From assembly GCF_945859825.1 (NCBI RefSeq), contig NZ_CAMAPC010000004.1, forward strand, positions 62,001-126,000: a DNA stretch of 64,000 bases, given 5' to 3'. The stretch is from Pseudoalteromonas holothuriae (GTDB lineage: Bacteria > Pseudomonadota > Gammaproteobacteria > Enterobacterales > Alteromonadaceae). The number at the start of each line of letters is the position of its first letter. Position 1 is the stretch's first letter. Below the pieces are notes generated by a model. That model had not been told where the DNA came from. It was given only the letters and a program-made list of their open reading frames with translations, and searched no databases. Positions 54,973 through 63,963 of the stretch are shown in pieces. Made by a program: the position numbers and the translations under genes.

Positions 54973-57570
54973 TCATTCGAGCGACTTGCGCCTTCCTGGA
55001 TAATGAACAACCACTGGCTCAGAGTAATTAGGTACGTGATCATAGCTAAATACTGCGTAGTACTTATCTATGTCTGCATTACCAAAATTATCTAACGTGT
55101 ATTGATCAGGGCCACCATATAGTTTAACACCATCAAATGGAGAACGCGGCGGATGAAAGCGGTTTCTGACCACAAAGCTGCCAACAAGATCAGAGCTATC
55201 TGGATTGAGCCAAGTCAGCTTAACAACACCATTTTCCACTTGAGTTTGGAAATGTGTCGGTGCAGGTAATGCTTCAACACGCCGTTCAATATACTCTACA
55301 TGCAATTTCGCAGGCTGTGTATCATTACTATTTCGCCAATTAACCAGCACATCTTGTGCTTGTGATTCTGCCGTAGCGCGAATAATAAAATATAAAGGCG
55401 TTTGTGCTCGATGTAACCGAGCAAGTTCTTTTAAACTGTAACTATCAAAAATAAAGTTATGTGCTGTGCGTTCCTTCAATTGTTCGTTACTCACTTCATA
55501 ACCAATATATTCAATTTTCTGCCTTTGCTTCACATGCTTAAAATCGACATCTTTGAGCTCTACTAGTTCCACGGTAAAGCGCACATCCTTAGCTGACACC
55601 AAGCTATTTATACTATATAAAGTTAAACAAGCCTGAGTAAATACCGTTTTATCTGGTTCTAAGCATTCATTAAGCTCAAACGCCAATTGTCCGTATACGA
55701 TTTCCCCCTCTGCATCAAATCCTGAGGCTAGCTTATCCGCCACCACTTTATCTTGATATATGGTGTTACAGCTACTAGCGTTCACCGAGGTTGATAGCTC
55801 TGGTAATTGGTAAATAAGCTCTAAATTAGGCCTGTAGTGTAATCCACCACCGAATGAACCATATCCAATGTCAAACTGCATAACTTGCGAGTCATTACCA
55901 ACAGGTAAACTTTGCGGTCCTTGAATACGCAGTAACAATGTTTGTTGCGCTATTAAGGTTTCTAGCAAAGTGCGTTCAACCCCATTAAATGACCAGCGAA
56001 GCCAAATGCCTTGCGTCATTTTATCTGACTCAATCGTTTGCCCTAAAGTGTGCAATGGCTTAGCTTCTTGGATTTGAGCAAAGTCATAAATATCGTCCAC
56101 TAAAGTGGCATCTAAAATTGAAATTGACCACTCACCATATTTTTCAATTTTTGCTGCAACGCGATTCATGGGGTACAAAAACAGTTGCGCGGTTGCAATA
56201 TGCGAGCCTTCAGGAATAGTACTTAAATCAAAAGCAACCACGCCAACACTCACACCACGATTTTTATCAACGCCAATAAACATGGAGTTATAACCAAAGT
56301 GCTCTTTATTTTTATGTAAATAATTCTGTGATAAATAACCAACCTGCTCGCGGGCAGGAAAAAGCGTTCGACCGCATTGATTATCTGCTAGGGTTGTTTT
56401 TAAACGCAGCTCAGGACTAAATGGAGATTTTATTTTAGTCACCTTATCTACCGCACGAATGTTATAAAAGTAAAAGTGACCACTTTTTAACTGAGTGTCT
56501 AAAAACGACAATGACTTAGTGATAGCGACTAAATTATCCTCAGTGCATGGGCTTTTGTTATGCTCACTTCGATACACTTCAAAATAAATATCATCACGCT
56601 CTTCAAATTGCCACTCTAGCTCAACACTGTCGTGGCCCACCTCTTTAATTGTAAACTCTGCTACTCGAGATGGAGCCAAAGGCGAATAGTTAATCGCTTC
56701 GCTTAGGGCGTGTGCAACCGCAGGGATATTTTCTGCAACACTTTGCGCCATATTTTTCATGTAATCAGGAATATTACGCGTACCCACCTCAACCACGGCG
56801 GCAATAATACCTCTGCGATAATAGTACTCTCGACCACTGCCGTTAATAAGTTGCGCAGGAGGCTTACCGCGATGAATACCGTACTGGCGGCCAGTAACCT
56901 TACGAATCTCATTGTTCATATTGGCACATAGTACATTCAAGTCAGTGCCTTCAATTTCTACTTCATGATTGAACTTATGGGCGGGGAAAAATACATTACC
57001 TTGTGAGTGGTAATCAAGCGCGATGCGAATATTTTCATGGCTTTCAACAAAGTCACGAATTGCCGCTGTTTCTGGCTCGGAAAAAGCGTGAGGCCCACCA
57101 TATGTATTAGTATGCGTGTTTTGATTACGCATAAATTTGGCATCAAAGTTTCTGTTTAAATCAACACCAAAGGTGCCATCGCCATTGTTACGTCGATTTT
57201 TACGCCAAAACGAAAAGTGATTTCGAGAGTACTCAAAACCATCAGGGTTCAAACACGGCACCATGTACAAGGTATTACGCGTTAGCGCTGTTTGTAGTTT
57301 GGGATTAAAGCGGTAATTGTCTATCACATATTGAATAAATTTAATTGCTAATTCATTACCTATCCACTCTCTTGCGTGAATAGAGCCAGTATATAGCAGC
57401 GCAGGTTTATCATCTGCGTAAGTCACATCTAACGATACGGTAACCAACATAATAGGGCGACCTTCCCATGTTTCACCTATGCTTTTTAGGCGAATTAAAT
57501 GCGGGTGTTCGCTCATGCTTTGTTGCAAAAAATCAATGGTATCTTGATACGATGCATATTGGATTTTCAT
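54973..57570 (-). CDS. M14 zinc carboxypeptidase with FN3 and DNRLRE-like domains, no signal peptide
   Basis: The 865-residue protein begins at ATG 57570 (GGGAATACT upstream) directly with an M14 peptidase domain. Zinc ligands are His65 and Glu68 (GSIHAREW) and His188 (LDYHSQGN); the catalytic glutamate is about Glu261 (VVEVGTR), and DLNRNF supplies the arginine. An FN3 domain (about 300–395), two beta-rich DNRLRE-like domains and a last FN3 follow. Such tails are usual for secreted proteins, yet no signal peptide is visible from this or the upstream ATG 57615. It likely shares an operon with two ATP-grasp genes. Confidence 0.88.
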   Translation of the reverse strand: MKIQYASYQDTIDFLQQSMSEHPHLIRLKSIGETWEGRPIMLVTVSLDVTYADDKPALLYTGSIHAREWIGNELAIKFIQYVIDNYRFNPKLQTALTRNTLYMVPCLNPDGFEYSRNHFSFWRKNRRNNGDGTFGVDLNRNFDAKFMRNQNTHTNTYGGPHAFSEPETAAIRDFVESHENIRIALDYHSQGNVFFPAHKFNHEVEIEGTDLNVLCANMNNEIRKVTGRQYGIHRGKPPAQLINGSGREYYYRRGIIAAVVEVGTRNIPDYMKNMAQSVAENIPAVAHALSEAINYSPLAPSRVAEFTIKEVGHDSVELEWQFEERDDIYFEVYRSEHNKSPCTEDNLVAITKSLSFLDTQLKSGHFYFYNIRAVDKVTKIKSPFSPELRLKTTLADNQCGRTLFPAREQVGYLSQNYLHKNKEHFGYNSMFIGVDKNRGVSVGVVAFDLSTIPEGSHIATAQLFLYPMNRVAAKIEKYGEWSISILDATLVDDIYDFAQIQEAKPLHTLGQTIESDKMTQGIWLRWSFNGVERTLLETLIAQQTLLLRIQGPQSLPVGNDSQVMQFDIGYGSFGGGLHYRPNLELIYQLPELSTSVNASSCNTIYQDKVVADKLASGFDAEGEIVYGQLAFELNECLEPDKTVFTQACLTLYSINSLVSAKDVRFTVELVELKDVDFKHVKQRQKIEYIGYEVSNEQLKERTAHNFIFDSYSLKELARLHRAQTPLYFIIRATAESQAQDVLVNWRNSNDTQPAKLHVEYIERRVEALPAPTHFQTQVENGVVKLTWLNPDSSDLVGSFVVRNRFHPPRSPFDGVKLYGGPDQYTLDNFGNADIDKYYAVFSYDHVPNYSEPVVVHYPGRRKSLE

Positions 57571-57677
57571 AGTATTCCCATACGGCTCATGTTTACTCAC
57601 TCCCTCAAAAAACACTGCTACATAAAGTAACAGTGCATACTAAGACAGTAACAACTAAGGCGTTTACAAAACCTAGC

Positions 57678-59060
57678 TTAATGACAGGGCTTTGCAACTT
57701 GCTGCCAGTGATTAACAATTTTTTCTAACTTTTTGTCTTTGAGATTTTTTACTACGCACAATTGCTCAGGTTTCGTATTGAGTGCTTCAACCACACCAAT
57801 AGCACCAAAAGTGGCCATGATCTCCTCAACCATTTTACTGCCAACGCCTTTTACCTGAGACAAAATCTCGCGAATTTGCGCTTCATCAAACTGTACATCC
57901 TGATAGCTATTTAACTCTGTGCTCACTTCATCATTACTCGGTATCAAACTCTGCGCTTTAGCAGGTACAACGATTCCATGTAATTTAAAGTTATCTTGAA
58001 AATTCCACATCTCACTGGGCCACTCTTCGTCTGGGCGATATGTGGTATCTAAAATTGGATAATTATATTCATCTAACCTAGAGAATTGCTCACCACAATC
58101 TTGACTCGGTTTATATCGAGAAAAGCCAATATGACGCATAGTTCTTAGTAAACGAGTATCAATTTTGCCTAGCTCTTCCCAGTTATAAAGCGGAATATTC
58201 GGTTTTGCAAAACGTCCATCACTGAGTAACCACATCAAATACTGCCCAATCCAATCGCGAATATATGGAAATGCAGCAAAGGCCGTCGCACATTCTAAAA
58301 TACGGAGCTTGCCATCTTTGCCCAGTGCTATATCACAAGCCCAATATTCTGCATTTGCCGCTTTAGAGGCGCGCGCAGCTAACTCCAAAACACCTTTGGG
58401 TACATCCTGATAATCCATGCTGCCGCCTTGGCTGGTATTGGTGAGCCACTCACCTTCTGGAGGACGTCGCCAAAATGCACATACGGGTTTATGACCTATC
58501 AACATCACTCGAATATCCGCTTCCATTGGTACAAAATCTTGTACATACGCAGGGTAATAACGCTTTTGTGACAATAAGCTGGCAGCCTCTTCATAACTAT
58601 CTACTTTATGAACAAAATAACCGCCATAGTTCGATGGGCCATAAGATCGCTTTATAATTTTAGGGTATTGCGTATTTGCTAAATATTGCTTAGCTTTTTC
58701 CGGAATATAAAAAATCTCAGTGTGTGGCGTAGGTAAATTATATTTACGACAAAAGTGAGTAACATTCTCTTTAGACTTATTTGAAAATTGACTGTCTAAA
58801 GAAGGCAAAAAGCGCACATTGGGCAAAGCTTTGGCAATTTCACGAAACGCTTCGTACGCTGTCGCTGGTATATTACCTATCAATACATCAATATTTTTAC
58901 GTTTTACCTCTGCAATAAAACGCGCTTTATCATTGCCCCAATGGTAAGTGACCTGCTCAATTTTATCTGGCCATCCTTTGAAGTTCGATTTGTCAAAAAA
59001 GCGCAGCACATAGTCTAAGTATAAAAGTCCAATTTTTGGTAAAGAGTCTTTTTTTGTCAT
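57678..59060 (-). CDS. ATP-grasp ligase with C-terminal helix-hairpin-helix domain
   Basis: The 460-residue protein has a RimK-like ATP-grasp fold: PKIIKRSYGPSNYGGYFV holds the ATP-binding lysine and loop, VQDFVPMEADIRVMLIG follows, and LRILECATAFAAFP is where the metal-binding residues lie (ECA in place of the usual EVN). The last 75 residues form a helix-hairpin-helix (EILSQVKGVGSKMVEEI), unusual for such enzymes and typical of nucleic-acid binding. The start is four bases after the stop of the second ATP-grasp gene. It probably forms a peptide-like amide bond; substrates are unknown. Confidence 0.8.
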   Translation of the reverse strand: MTKKDSLPKIGLLYLDYVLRFFDKSNFKGWPDKIEQVTYHWGNDKARFIAEVKRKNIDVLIGNIPATAYEAFREIAKALPNVRFLPSLDSQFSNKSKENVTHFCRKYNLPTPHTEIFYIPEKAKQYLANTQYPKIIKRSYGPSNYGGYFVHKVDSYEEAASLLSQKRYYPAYVQDFVPMEADIRVMLIGHKPVCAFWRRPPEGEWLTNTSQGGSMDYQDVPKGVLELAARASKAANAEYWACDIALGKDGKLRILECATAFAAFPYIRDWIGQYLMWLLSDGRFAKPNIPLYNWEELGKIDTRLLRTMRHIGFSRYKPSQDCGEQFSRLDEYNYPILDTTYRPDEEWPSEMWNFQDNFKLHGIVVPAKAQSLIPSNDEVSTELNSYQDVQFDEAQIREILSQVKGVGSKMVEEIMATFGAIGVVEALNTKPEQLCVVKNLKDKKLEKIVNHWQQVAKPCH

Positions 59061-59064
59061 TGCC

Positions 59065-60000
59065 TTAGGCCACCTTTATTGAATGAAGTGCTTGCTTTTT
59101 TTGTACCGTTTTATCAATGAGATCGACCATGGCATCGAGTTTTACCTGATTAAAATTGATACCCAATTGCTCTTGCTCTGGTGTGGCAAACGCAGGGATA
59201 GTATTGACCTCCAAAACCACAAACTGCTTGTGCTGCCTGTCATAAATTAAATCCACCCCTGCGATTTCTAATCCCAGTACTTTTGTCGCTTTAATTGCTA
59301 AATCAATGGCTTCTTGATCCGGTTCACGTACAAATACAGAGCCGCCACTGGTAATATTAGTTTTCCAATCATCTTTTGGCGCTTTACGGCCATAACAGCC
59401 TACACACTGTCCATCCACTACGTCGATGCGATAATCCGTATTGTCATAATCAATGAAGCGCTCCACGTAGAAATAGCGTAAATCAGTACGGCTTAAAAAT
59501 GGCAGCAACATGTCTAGCGCATGTTCACCATCTATTTTTACAACACCCACCCCACCCCACCCATCGGTTGGCTTGTAAACCAGCTTGCCACCAAAATCAC
59601 GTATCGCTGCTTTTAAACCTGCAATATCGTTTTTATGACATAATCGGTAATCCGCAGTAGCAATACCATGGCTATTGAGCAAATGGGAGGTACGAAATTT
59701 ATCTTCAGCTAACGAAAATGCATGGAAATTATTTAGTGTAGGTATCGACTCACTAAGTGCCTGATATAAATACAGCTGATACTGAGTCTGCTGGCCTGCG
59801 TTGTAACTTAAAAAAGCATCAAGATGCTCCATTACAATACCATTACACAATATTTGCCCGTCTTGCGCTCGAGCATCTCGAAGGTTTAATCCTGTAGTGG
59901 TCTCAATGCCACGTTCAGCCAACGCGTGCACGAGCTTTTGCTCAATGGCTTTACCGCCACCGTTTTCGTACATCCAAATGCCAACATGAGGTGCTGTCAC
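59065..60000 (-). CDS. RimK-like ATP-grasp ligase
   Basis: The 311-residue protein has the ATP-grasp landmarks LVYKPTDGWGGVGVV, FYVERFIDYDNTDYRIDVVDG and FVVLEVNTIPAF (acidic metal ligands Glu and Asn present). It resembles RimK/LysX amide ligases. A GTG start follows CAAGGAGAATACA. It is the first gene of the minus-strand run and is divergent from an M20 peptidase. With the next ATP-grasp enzyme it may build a short peptide or modify a protein. Confidence 0.85.
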   Translation of the reverse strand: MTAPHVGIWMYENGGGKAIEQKLVHALAERGIETTTGLNLRDARAQDGQILCNGIVMEHLDAFLSYNAGQQTQYQLYLYQALSESIPTLNNFHAFSLAEDKFRTSHLLNSHGIATADYRLCHKNDIAGLKAAIRDFGGKLVYKPTDGWGGVGVVKIDGEHALDMLLPFLSRTDLRYFYVERFIDYDNTDYRIDVVDGQCVGCYGRKAPKDDWKTNITSGGSVFVREPDQEAIDLAIKATKVLGLEIAGVDLIYDRQHKQFVVLEVNTIPAFATPEQEQLGINFNQVKLDAMVDLIDKTVQKKQALHSIKVA

Positions 60001-60178
60001 TGTATTCTCCTTGGTCCTAAAAAAGTAGGGGGTGCAACTACATTACCGTCTATTGTAAAAGGATCTGTGTGACATATTTTTGACCAAATCAAGCGGACAA
60101 AATTTGTTCATAAAAGCTTCACTGAATTGCAACCCAGCCCCGCCACGATGAGCGCCAATACAACCAAGGGAAACAGTG

Positions 60179-61327
60179 ATGGCTAAATTAAATTTTGACG
60201 AATTAGCAGCGCTAATCGAGTGCAATTCTCACAGTAAAAATAAACAAGGTGTTGACCAACATGGCGAGCAGATGATTGAACTACTCGCACCTCTTGGGTT
60301 TTCATTAACACGCTATCAAAGAGAGCATATTGGCGATCATTTACTATTTCATACGCCAACCCAAGCTGGTAAAAAAATACTCTTGCTTGGTCATTTAGAC
60401 ACCGTTTTTCCTGCGCAAACGTTCACTGACTTTCATCAAGATGAGCAATGGGTGTACGGGCCTGGAGTGTGTGATATGAAAGGCGGCAACTTTGTTGCAT
60501 TGAATGCACTTCGCCAATTACGCACACAATTTGGCCCAATACATAATATCGACCTTTTATTGGTCAGTGATGAAGAAATTGGCAGTGACGATAGTAAACA
60601 CTTAACTGCAGATTTAGCTAAAAATTATGATGCGTGTTTAGTATTTGAGGCTGCGGGTAAAAACCATGAAGTGGTAATTGGCCGAAAAGGCATTGCCACC
60701 TTTGAAATAGCAATAACAGGAAAAGCTGCTCACGCTGGCAACCATTATAGTGAAGGTATTGATGCAAACTTTGCCTTGGCTAATATGTTATTGGAAATGA
60801 CCAGCTTGACTAACTTGCAAAAAGGAAGCACGGTTAATGTTGGCAAAATTCAAGGTGGCATTGGTGCAAATACCATTTCACCTCACTCAAGTATGATAGT
60901 CGAAGCTCGATTCTCTTGCGTTAAAGAGCAGGAACGCTTGTTACAAGGGGTTGAGAATATTTGTTTTGCTATAGAAATTACGGGCGTTGATATTACTATT
61001 AACGGCGGGTTACAGCGAGGCGTGATGGCACCTAGTCCACAGCAACAAGCTTTACTTGATGACATCACCCATATACTTGGCAGCCAGCTCCCTGTTGAAC
61101 AACGCGGTGGCGTCTCGGATGCTAACGTGGCGGCCTCTGTGGGTACGCCCACACTAGATGGTTTCGGTCCATTCGGTGATGGGGATCATACTCGCCACGA
61201 AAGAGCCCTCAAATCGAGCTTTGAACTACGCGTTGAGCAAGTATCTAAAATCCTAACAGCATGGTGCTTTAACAACCTCGATAGTGAGCAAACCTCTAAA
61301 CTAGAAAGTAGTGCGCTTGCTCAGTAG
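60179..61327 (+). CDS. M20 metallopeptidase (carboxypeptidase G2-like)
   Basis: The 382-residue M20 enzyme has the metal ligands in LLGHLDTVFP, GPGVCDMKGG and VSDEEIGSDD (catalytic Glu-Glu), CLVFEAAG and the last histidine in GDGDHTRHERA. The nearest known relatives are glutamate carboxypeptidase and acyl-amino-acid hydrolases. AAGGGAAAC precedes ATG 60179; a GTG at 60176 is also possible. It is divergent from the ATP-grasp pair and is a good candidate to cut their product. Confidence 0.88.
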   Translation: MAKLNFDELAALIECNSHSKNKQGVDQHGEQMIELLAPLGFSLTRYQREHIGDHLLFHTPTQAGKKILLLGHLDTVFPAQTFTDFHQDEQWVYGPGVCDMKGGNFVALNALRQLRTQFGPIHNIDLLLVSDEEIGSDDSKHLTADLAKNYDACLVFEAAGKNHEVVIGRKGIATFEIAITGKAAHAGNHYSEGIDANFALANMLLEMTSLTNLQKGSTVNVGKIQGGIGANTISPHSSMIVEARFSCVKEQERLLQGVENICFAIEITGVDITINGGLQRGVMAPSPQQQALLDDITHILGSQLPVEQRGGVSDANVAASVGTPTLDGFGPFGDGDHTRHERALKSSFELRVEQVSKILTAWCFNNLDSEQTSKLESSALAQ

Positions 61328-61331
61328 TACA

Positions 61332-62141
61332 CTATTTTTGACACTGTGCGCAGTACACCGTACTGCGCTGTCCTAAGCGAATTTCTTTCAGTAACTCATC
61401 ACACTTCACACAAGGCTCTCCCTTACGACCATATACCAATAATTGCTGTGCAAAATATCCCGGTTTACCATCACTTTGCGCAAAGTCTTTTAAGGTTGTT
61501 CCCCCTTGCTCGATGGCTGCTGCAAGCGTATCTTTAATAATGGGTGTGAGAGCTTGATAACGTTTAAGTGATACTTTTCCAGCTTCGCGCTTAGGATGAA
61601 TACCCGCTTTGAATAATGATTCATTAGCATAAATATTACCCACTCCAACCACCACGTGGTTATCCATAATAAATTGCTTAATTGGTACTTTTTTATTGCG
61701 AGAGCGCTCAAATAAAAGCTGCGCGGTAAATTCATCCGTTAATGGCTCAGGGCCAAGCTTGTTAAACAGCGCATGACTTTGTTTAGGCTCTTGCCATAAA
61801 CATGCCCCAAAACGCCGAGCATCATTTAAGCGCAGCGCCTTACCATTGCCAAAATGTATTTCTACATGGTCGTGCTTTTTCAACAGTTCTGATTGCGGCA
61901 CAATACGCAAATGCCCCGACATTCCCAAATGTAAAATAACGCTGCCTTTATCAGTATCGAGTAATAGGTATTTAGCTCGCCGCCTGACTGAGCGGATCAC
62001 CATACCTTCAATACTGCGCACTTCATCAGGTATTGGCCAACGCAAACTAGCATGGTGAATGAGCACCTTAGTAACAACTTGTTGCTCTATGTGGGGAGTA
62101 ATGCCTAAACGGCTTACTTCAACTTCGGGTAATTCGGGCAT
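61332..62141 (-). CDS. mutM: Formamidopyrimidine-DNA glycosylase
   Basis: MutM (Fpg) removes 8-oxoguanine and formamidopyrimidines. Proline 2 and Glu 3 ([10 protein letters not shown]) are the catalytic start, Lys in [10 protein letters not shown] follows, and the C-terminal zinc finger is C-x2-C...C-x2-C (EPCVKC, YCAQCQ). The 269-residue length is standard. It converges with the M20 gene, and a membrane-anchored small protein follows upstream by 23 bases. Confidence 0.97.
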   Translation of the reverse strand: MPELPEVEVSRLGITPHIEQQVVTKVLIHHASLRWPIPDEVRSIEGMVIRSVRRRAKYLLLDTDKGSVILHLGMSGHLRIVPQSELLKKHDHVEIHFGNGKALRLNDARRFGACLWQEPKQSHALFNKLGPEPLTDEFTAQLLFERSRNKKVPIKQFIMDNHVVVGVGNIYANESLFKAGIHPKREAGKVSLKRYQALTPIIKDTLAAAIEQGGTTLKDFAQSDGKPGYFAQQLLVYGRKGEPCVKCDELLKEIRLGQRSTVYCAQCQK

Positions 62142-62164
62142 ACTTCACTCAAAAATAGATTAAT

Positions 62165-62644
62165 TTAAGGGTTAATCAATGACACAGGAGCAAACAGCTT
62201 TTTTGCCATCACTGTCGGTAGCTCAAGCCAATACTGTTGCTGCTTATCAAATAAGTAATATTGCTGATTGTCAAAATATAATTGGTAACTAAGCGGTAAC
62301 TCTGTAGACGCCAACCAAAAACGCGCGACAGTGATAGCTTTATCACTACTTAGCGACACAGAGGCTACATCAAGCTCGGTGCTTTGCCAAAGCCCAACAA
62401 GCGCTTTTAGCTGTTCTGCATCTGCTTGCCATGGCCCATCAATACGCCAAGATGTACCAATACGTTCAATTTTATAACCTGGAAATGCTAAAGTCAGCAC
62501 AAAGCTGTGCTCTGGCAACAAACGTTGTGGACCCACCACCTCATCATCAGGGTTTAACTTATGGTGTATACCGTTTAGGAAAAAAATCATCAATAACATG
62601 GAAAAAATAACCACATTATTCCAAGCCTTGCGCGTTAAGCCCAT
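62165..62644 (-). CDS. Small membrane-anchored protein of unknown function
   Basis: The 159-residue protein has one N-terminal TM helix (NVVIFSMLLMIFFLNGI) and a soluble beta-rich domain with several Trp residues (GTSWRIDGPWQADAEQL; ALVGLWQSTEL). I do not recognise the family. It lies 23 bases upstream of mutM on the same strand and is probably cotranscribed, but it has no obvious DNA repair function. Confidence 0.65.
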   Translation of the reverse strand: MGLTRKAWNNVVIFSMLLMIFFLNGIHHKLNPDDEVVGPQRLLPEHSFVLTLAFPGYKIERIGTSWRIDGPWQADAEQLKALVGLWQSTELDVASVSLSSDKAITVARFWLASTELPLSYQLYFDNQQYYLFDKQQQYWLELPTVMAKKLFAPVSLINP

Positions 62645-62830
62645 TACACACTCCTAATTCTAGTATTATGAGTGTAACGGAAAATCTCTTACAGCAGAAT
62701 ATGCGTTAAATTTTGCTACAAATATTTTTTCTCAGCAATCTAACACTTATGCATTAAAACTATGCAATTAATGTTTTAATCATCATTTTCTTTGTTAAAA
62801 TAGCCAGCAAAATTTAAGGAGTTCCGTCTA

Positions 62831-63751
62831 ATGGCAATGTACGTAGTGGGTCACAAGATCCCAGATTCAGATTCTATTTGTGGTGCAATTGCAATTGCAT
62901 ACCTAAAAAACAAAATTGGTGAAGCGGCTATCCCAACTCGTTTAGGCGAAGTATCGCCAGAGACCCAGTTTATTCTAGACCGTTTTGGTTTTGAAGCGCC
63001 AGAGCTTAAAATGAGCTATGCAGGCGAAGAAGTTTATATTGTTGATCACACTGAAAAAACTCAGGCACCTGATGACATTGACCAAGCAACCGTTGTGGGT
63101 GTGGTTGATCACCACAAACTTGGTGATTTAACAACCTCTACCCCGCTAGAGTGTTGGATCCGTCCAGTTGGCTGTAGCAACACCATCGTAAAAATGATGT
63201 ATGACTTTTATCAGGTAGAAATTCCAAAAGACATTGCAGGCTTAATGCTGTGTGCAATTTTAAGTGATACCGTTATCTTTAAATCTCCAACTTGTACAAC
63301 GGCTGATATTAAATGTGTTGAAGCACTTGCTGAAATTGCAGGCGTTGAAGACTACAAAGAGCTTGGCATGGACATGTTCAAGGTGAAATCAGCGGTTGAA
63401 GATACACCGGCTCGTGACCTCGTTATGCGTGATTTTAAAGACTTTAACATGAACGGTAAACTAGTGGGTATAGGTCAGCTAGAAGTGATTGATTTATCAG
63501 TCTTTGATGACATAAAAACCGACCTTGAAGCTGATATTGCCAAACTAAAAGAAGAAGGCGGTCGCCATTCTGTATTGTTATTGCTTACAGATATTATGCA
63601 AGAAGGCTCACAAATGCTGATTGCCTCTGATGACGAAGGCATTATAGAAACCGCTTACGGTATTAAGCCTGAGCAAAGTCGCGTATGGCTTGATGGCGTG
63701 CTAAGCCGTAAAAAGCAAGTTGTACCGCCACTACAAAACGCGTTTGCTTAA
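62831..63751 (+). CDS. ppaC: Manganese-dependent inorganic pyrophosphatase
   Basis: PpaC (family II) hydrolyses pyrophosphate with Mn or Co. The 306-residue protein has DHH-family motifs: VVGHKIPDSDSICGAIA, VDHTEK, GVVDHHKLGD and LSDTVIFKS, then the DHHA2-type C-terminal domain ending with RKKQVVPPL. AAGGAG precedes the ATG. Its terminator seems to have been interrupted by a repeat element. Confidence 0.96.
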   Translation: MAMYVVGHKIPDSDSICGAIAIAYLKNKIGEAAIPTRLGEVSPETQFILDRFGFEAPELKMSYAGEEVYIVDHTEKTQAPDDIDQATVVGVVDHHKLGDLTTSTPLECWIRPVGCSNTIVKMMYDFYQVEIPKDIAGLMLCAILSDTVIFKSPTCTTADIKCVEALAEIAGVEDYKELGMDMFKVKSAVEDTPARDLVMRDFKDFNMNGKLVGIGQLEVIDLSVFDDIKTDLEADIAKLKEEGGRHSVLLLLTDIMQEGSQMLIASDDEGIIETAYGIKPEQSRVWLDGVLSRKKQVVPPLQNAFA

Positions 63752-63771
63752 TATATTAAAATAAAAAGCCG

Positions 63772-63939
63772 AAGCACATGCTAAATGCACTCGTTTCAAG
63801 TAATGAGATCCTCAAACACGTTCACAATGACGAGTAGGTTCATGAGGCTAATCTGGAAGACGGCACTGCCCAACTGACGTTTGCAGTCTTCCTGACGAAG
63901 GTCAGGATCTCTTACACGATTTGCATTAAAGCACATGCT
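63772..63939. repeat. Palindromic element flanked by 11-base direct repeats, splitting the ppaC terminator
   Basis: AAGCACATGCT occurs at 63772–63782 and again at 63929–63939. Between them lie 146 bases with imperfect inverted ends (AATGCA at 63784, TGCATT at 63922; AGATCCT near both sides) and an internal hairpin CCTGAC-GAAG-GTCAGG (63891–63906). Joining the outer flanks at the direct repeat restores a 14-base stem from AAAAAGCCGAAGCA and TGCTTTGGTTTTTT, a typical terminator. The element holds no ORF and looks like a MITE or REP-type insertion. Confidence 0.6.
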
Positions 63940-63963
63940 TTGGTTTTTTGTTATGCTCAATGC

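Noticed and set aside
60043..60111. 22-residue ORF on the minus strand just upstream of the ATP-grasp pair, considered as a peptide substrate
   Set aside because: No usable ribosome site, high chance of a random short frame, and no leader-like or repeated sequence.
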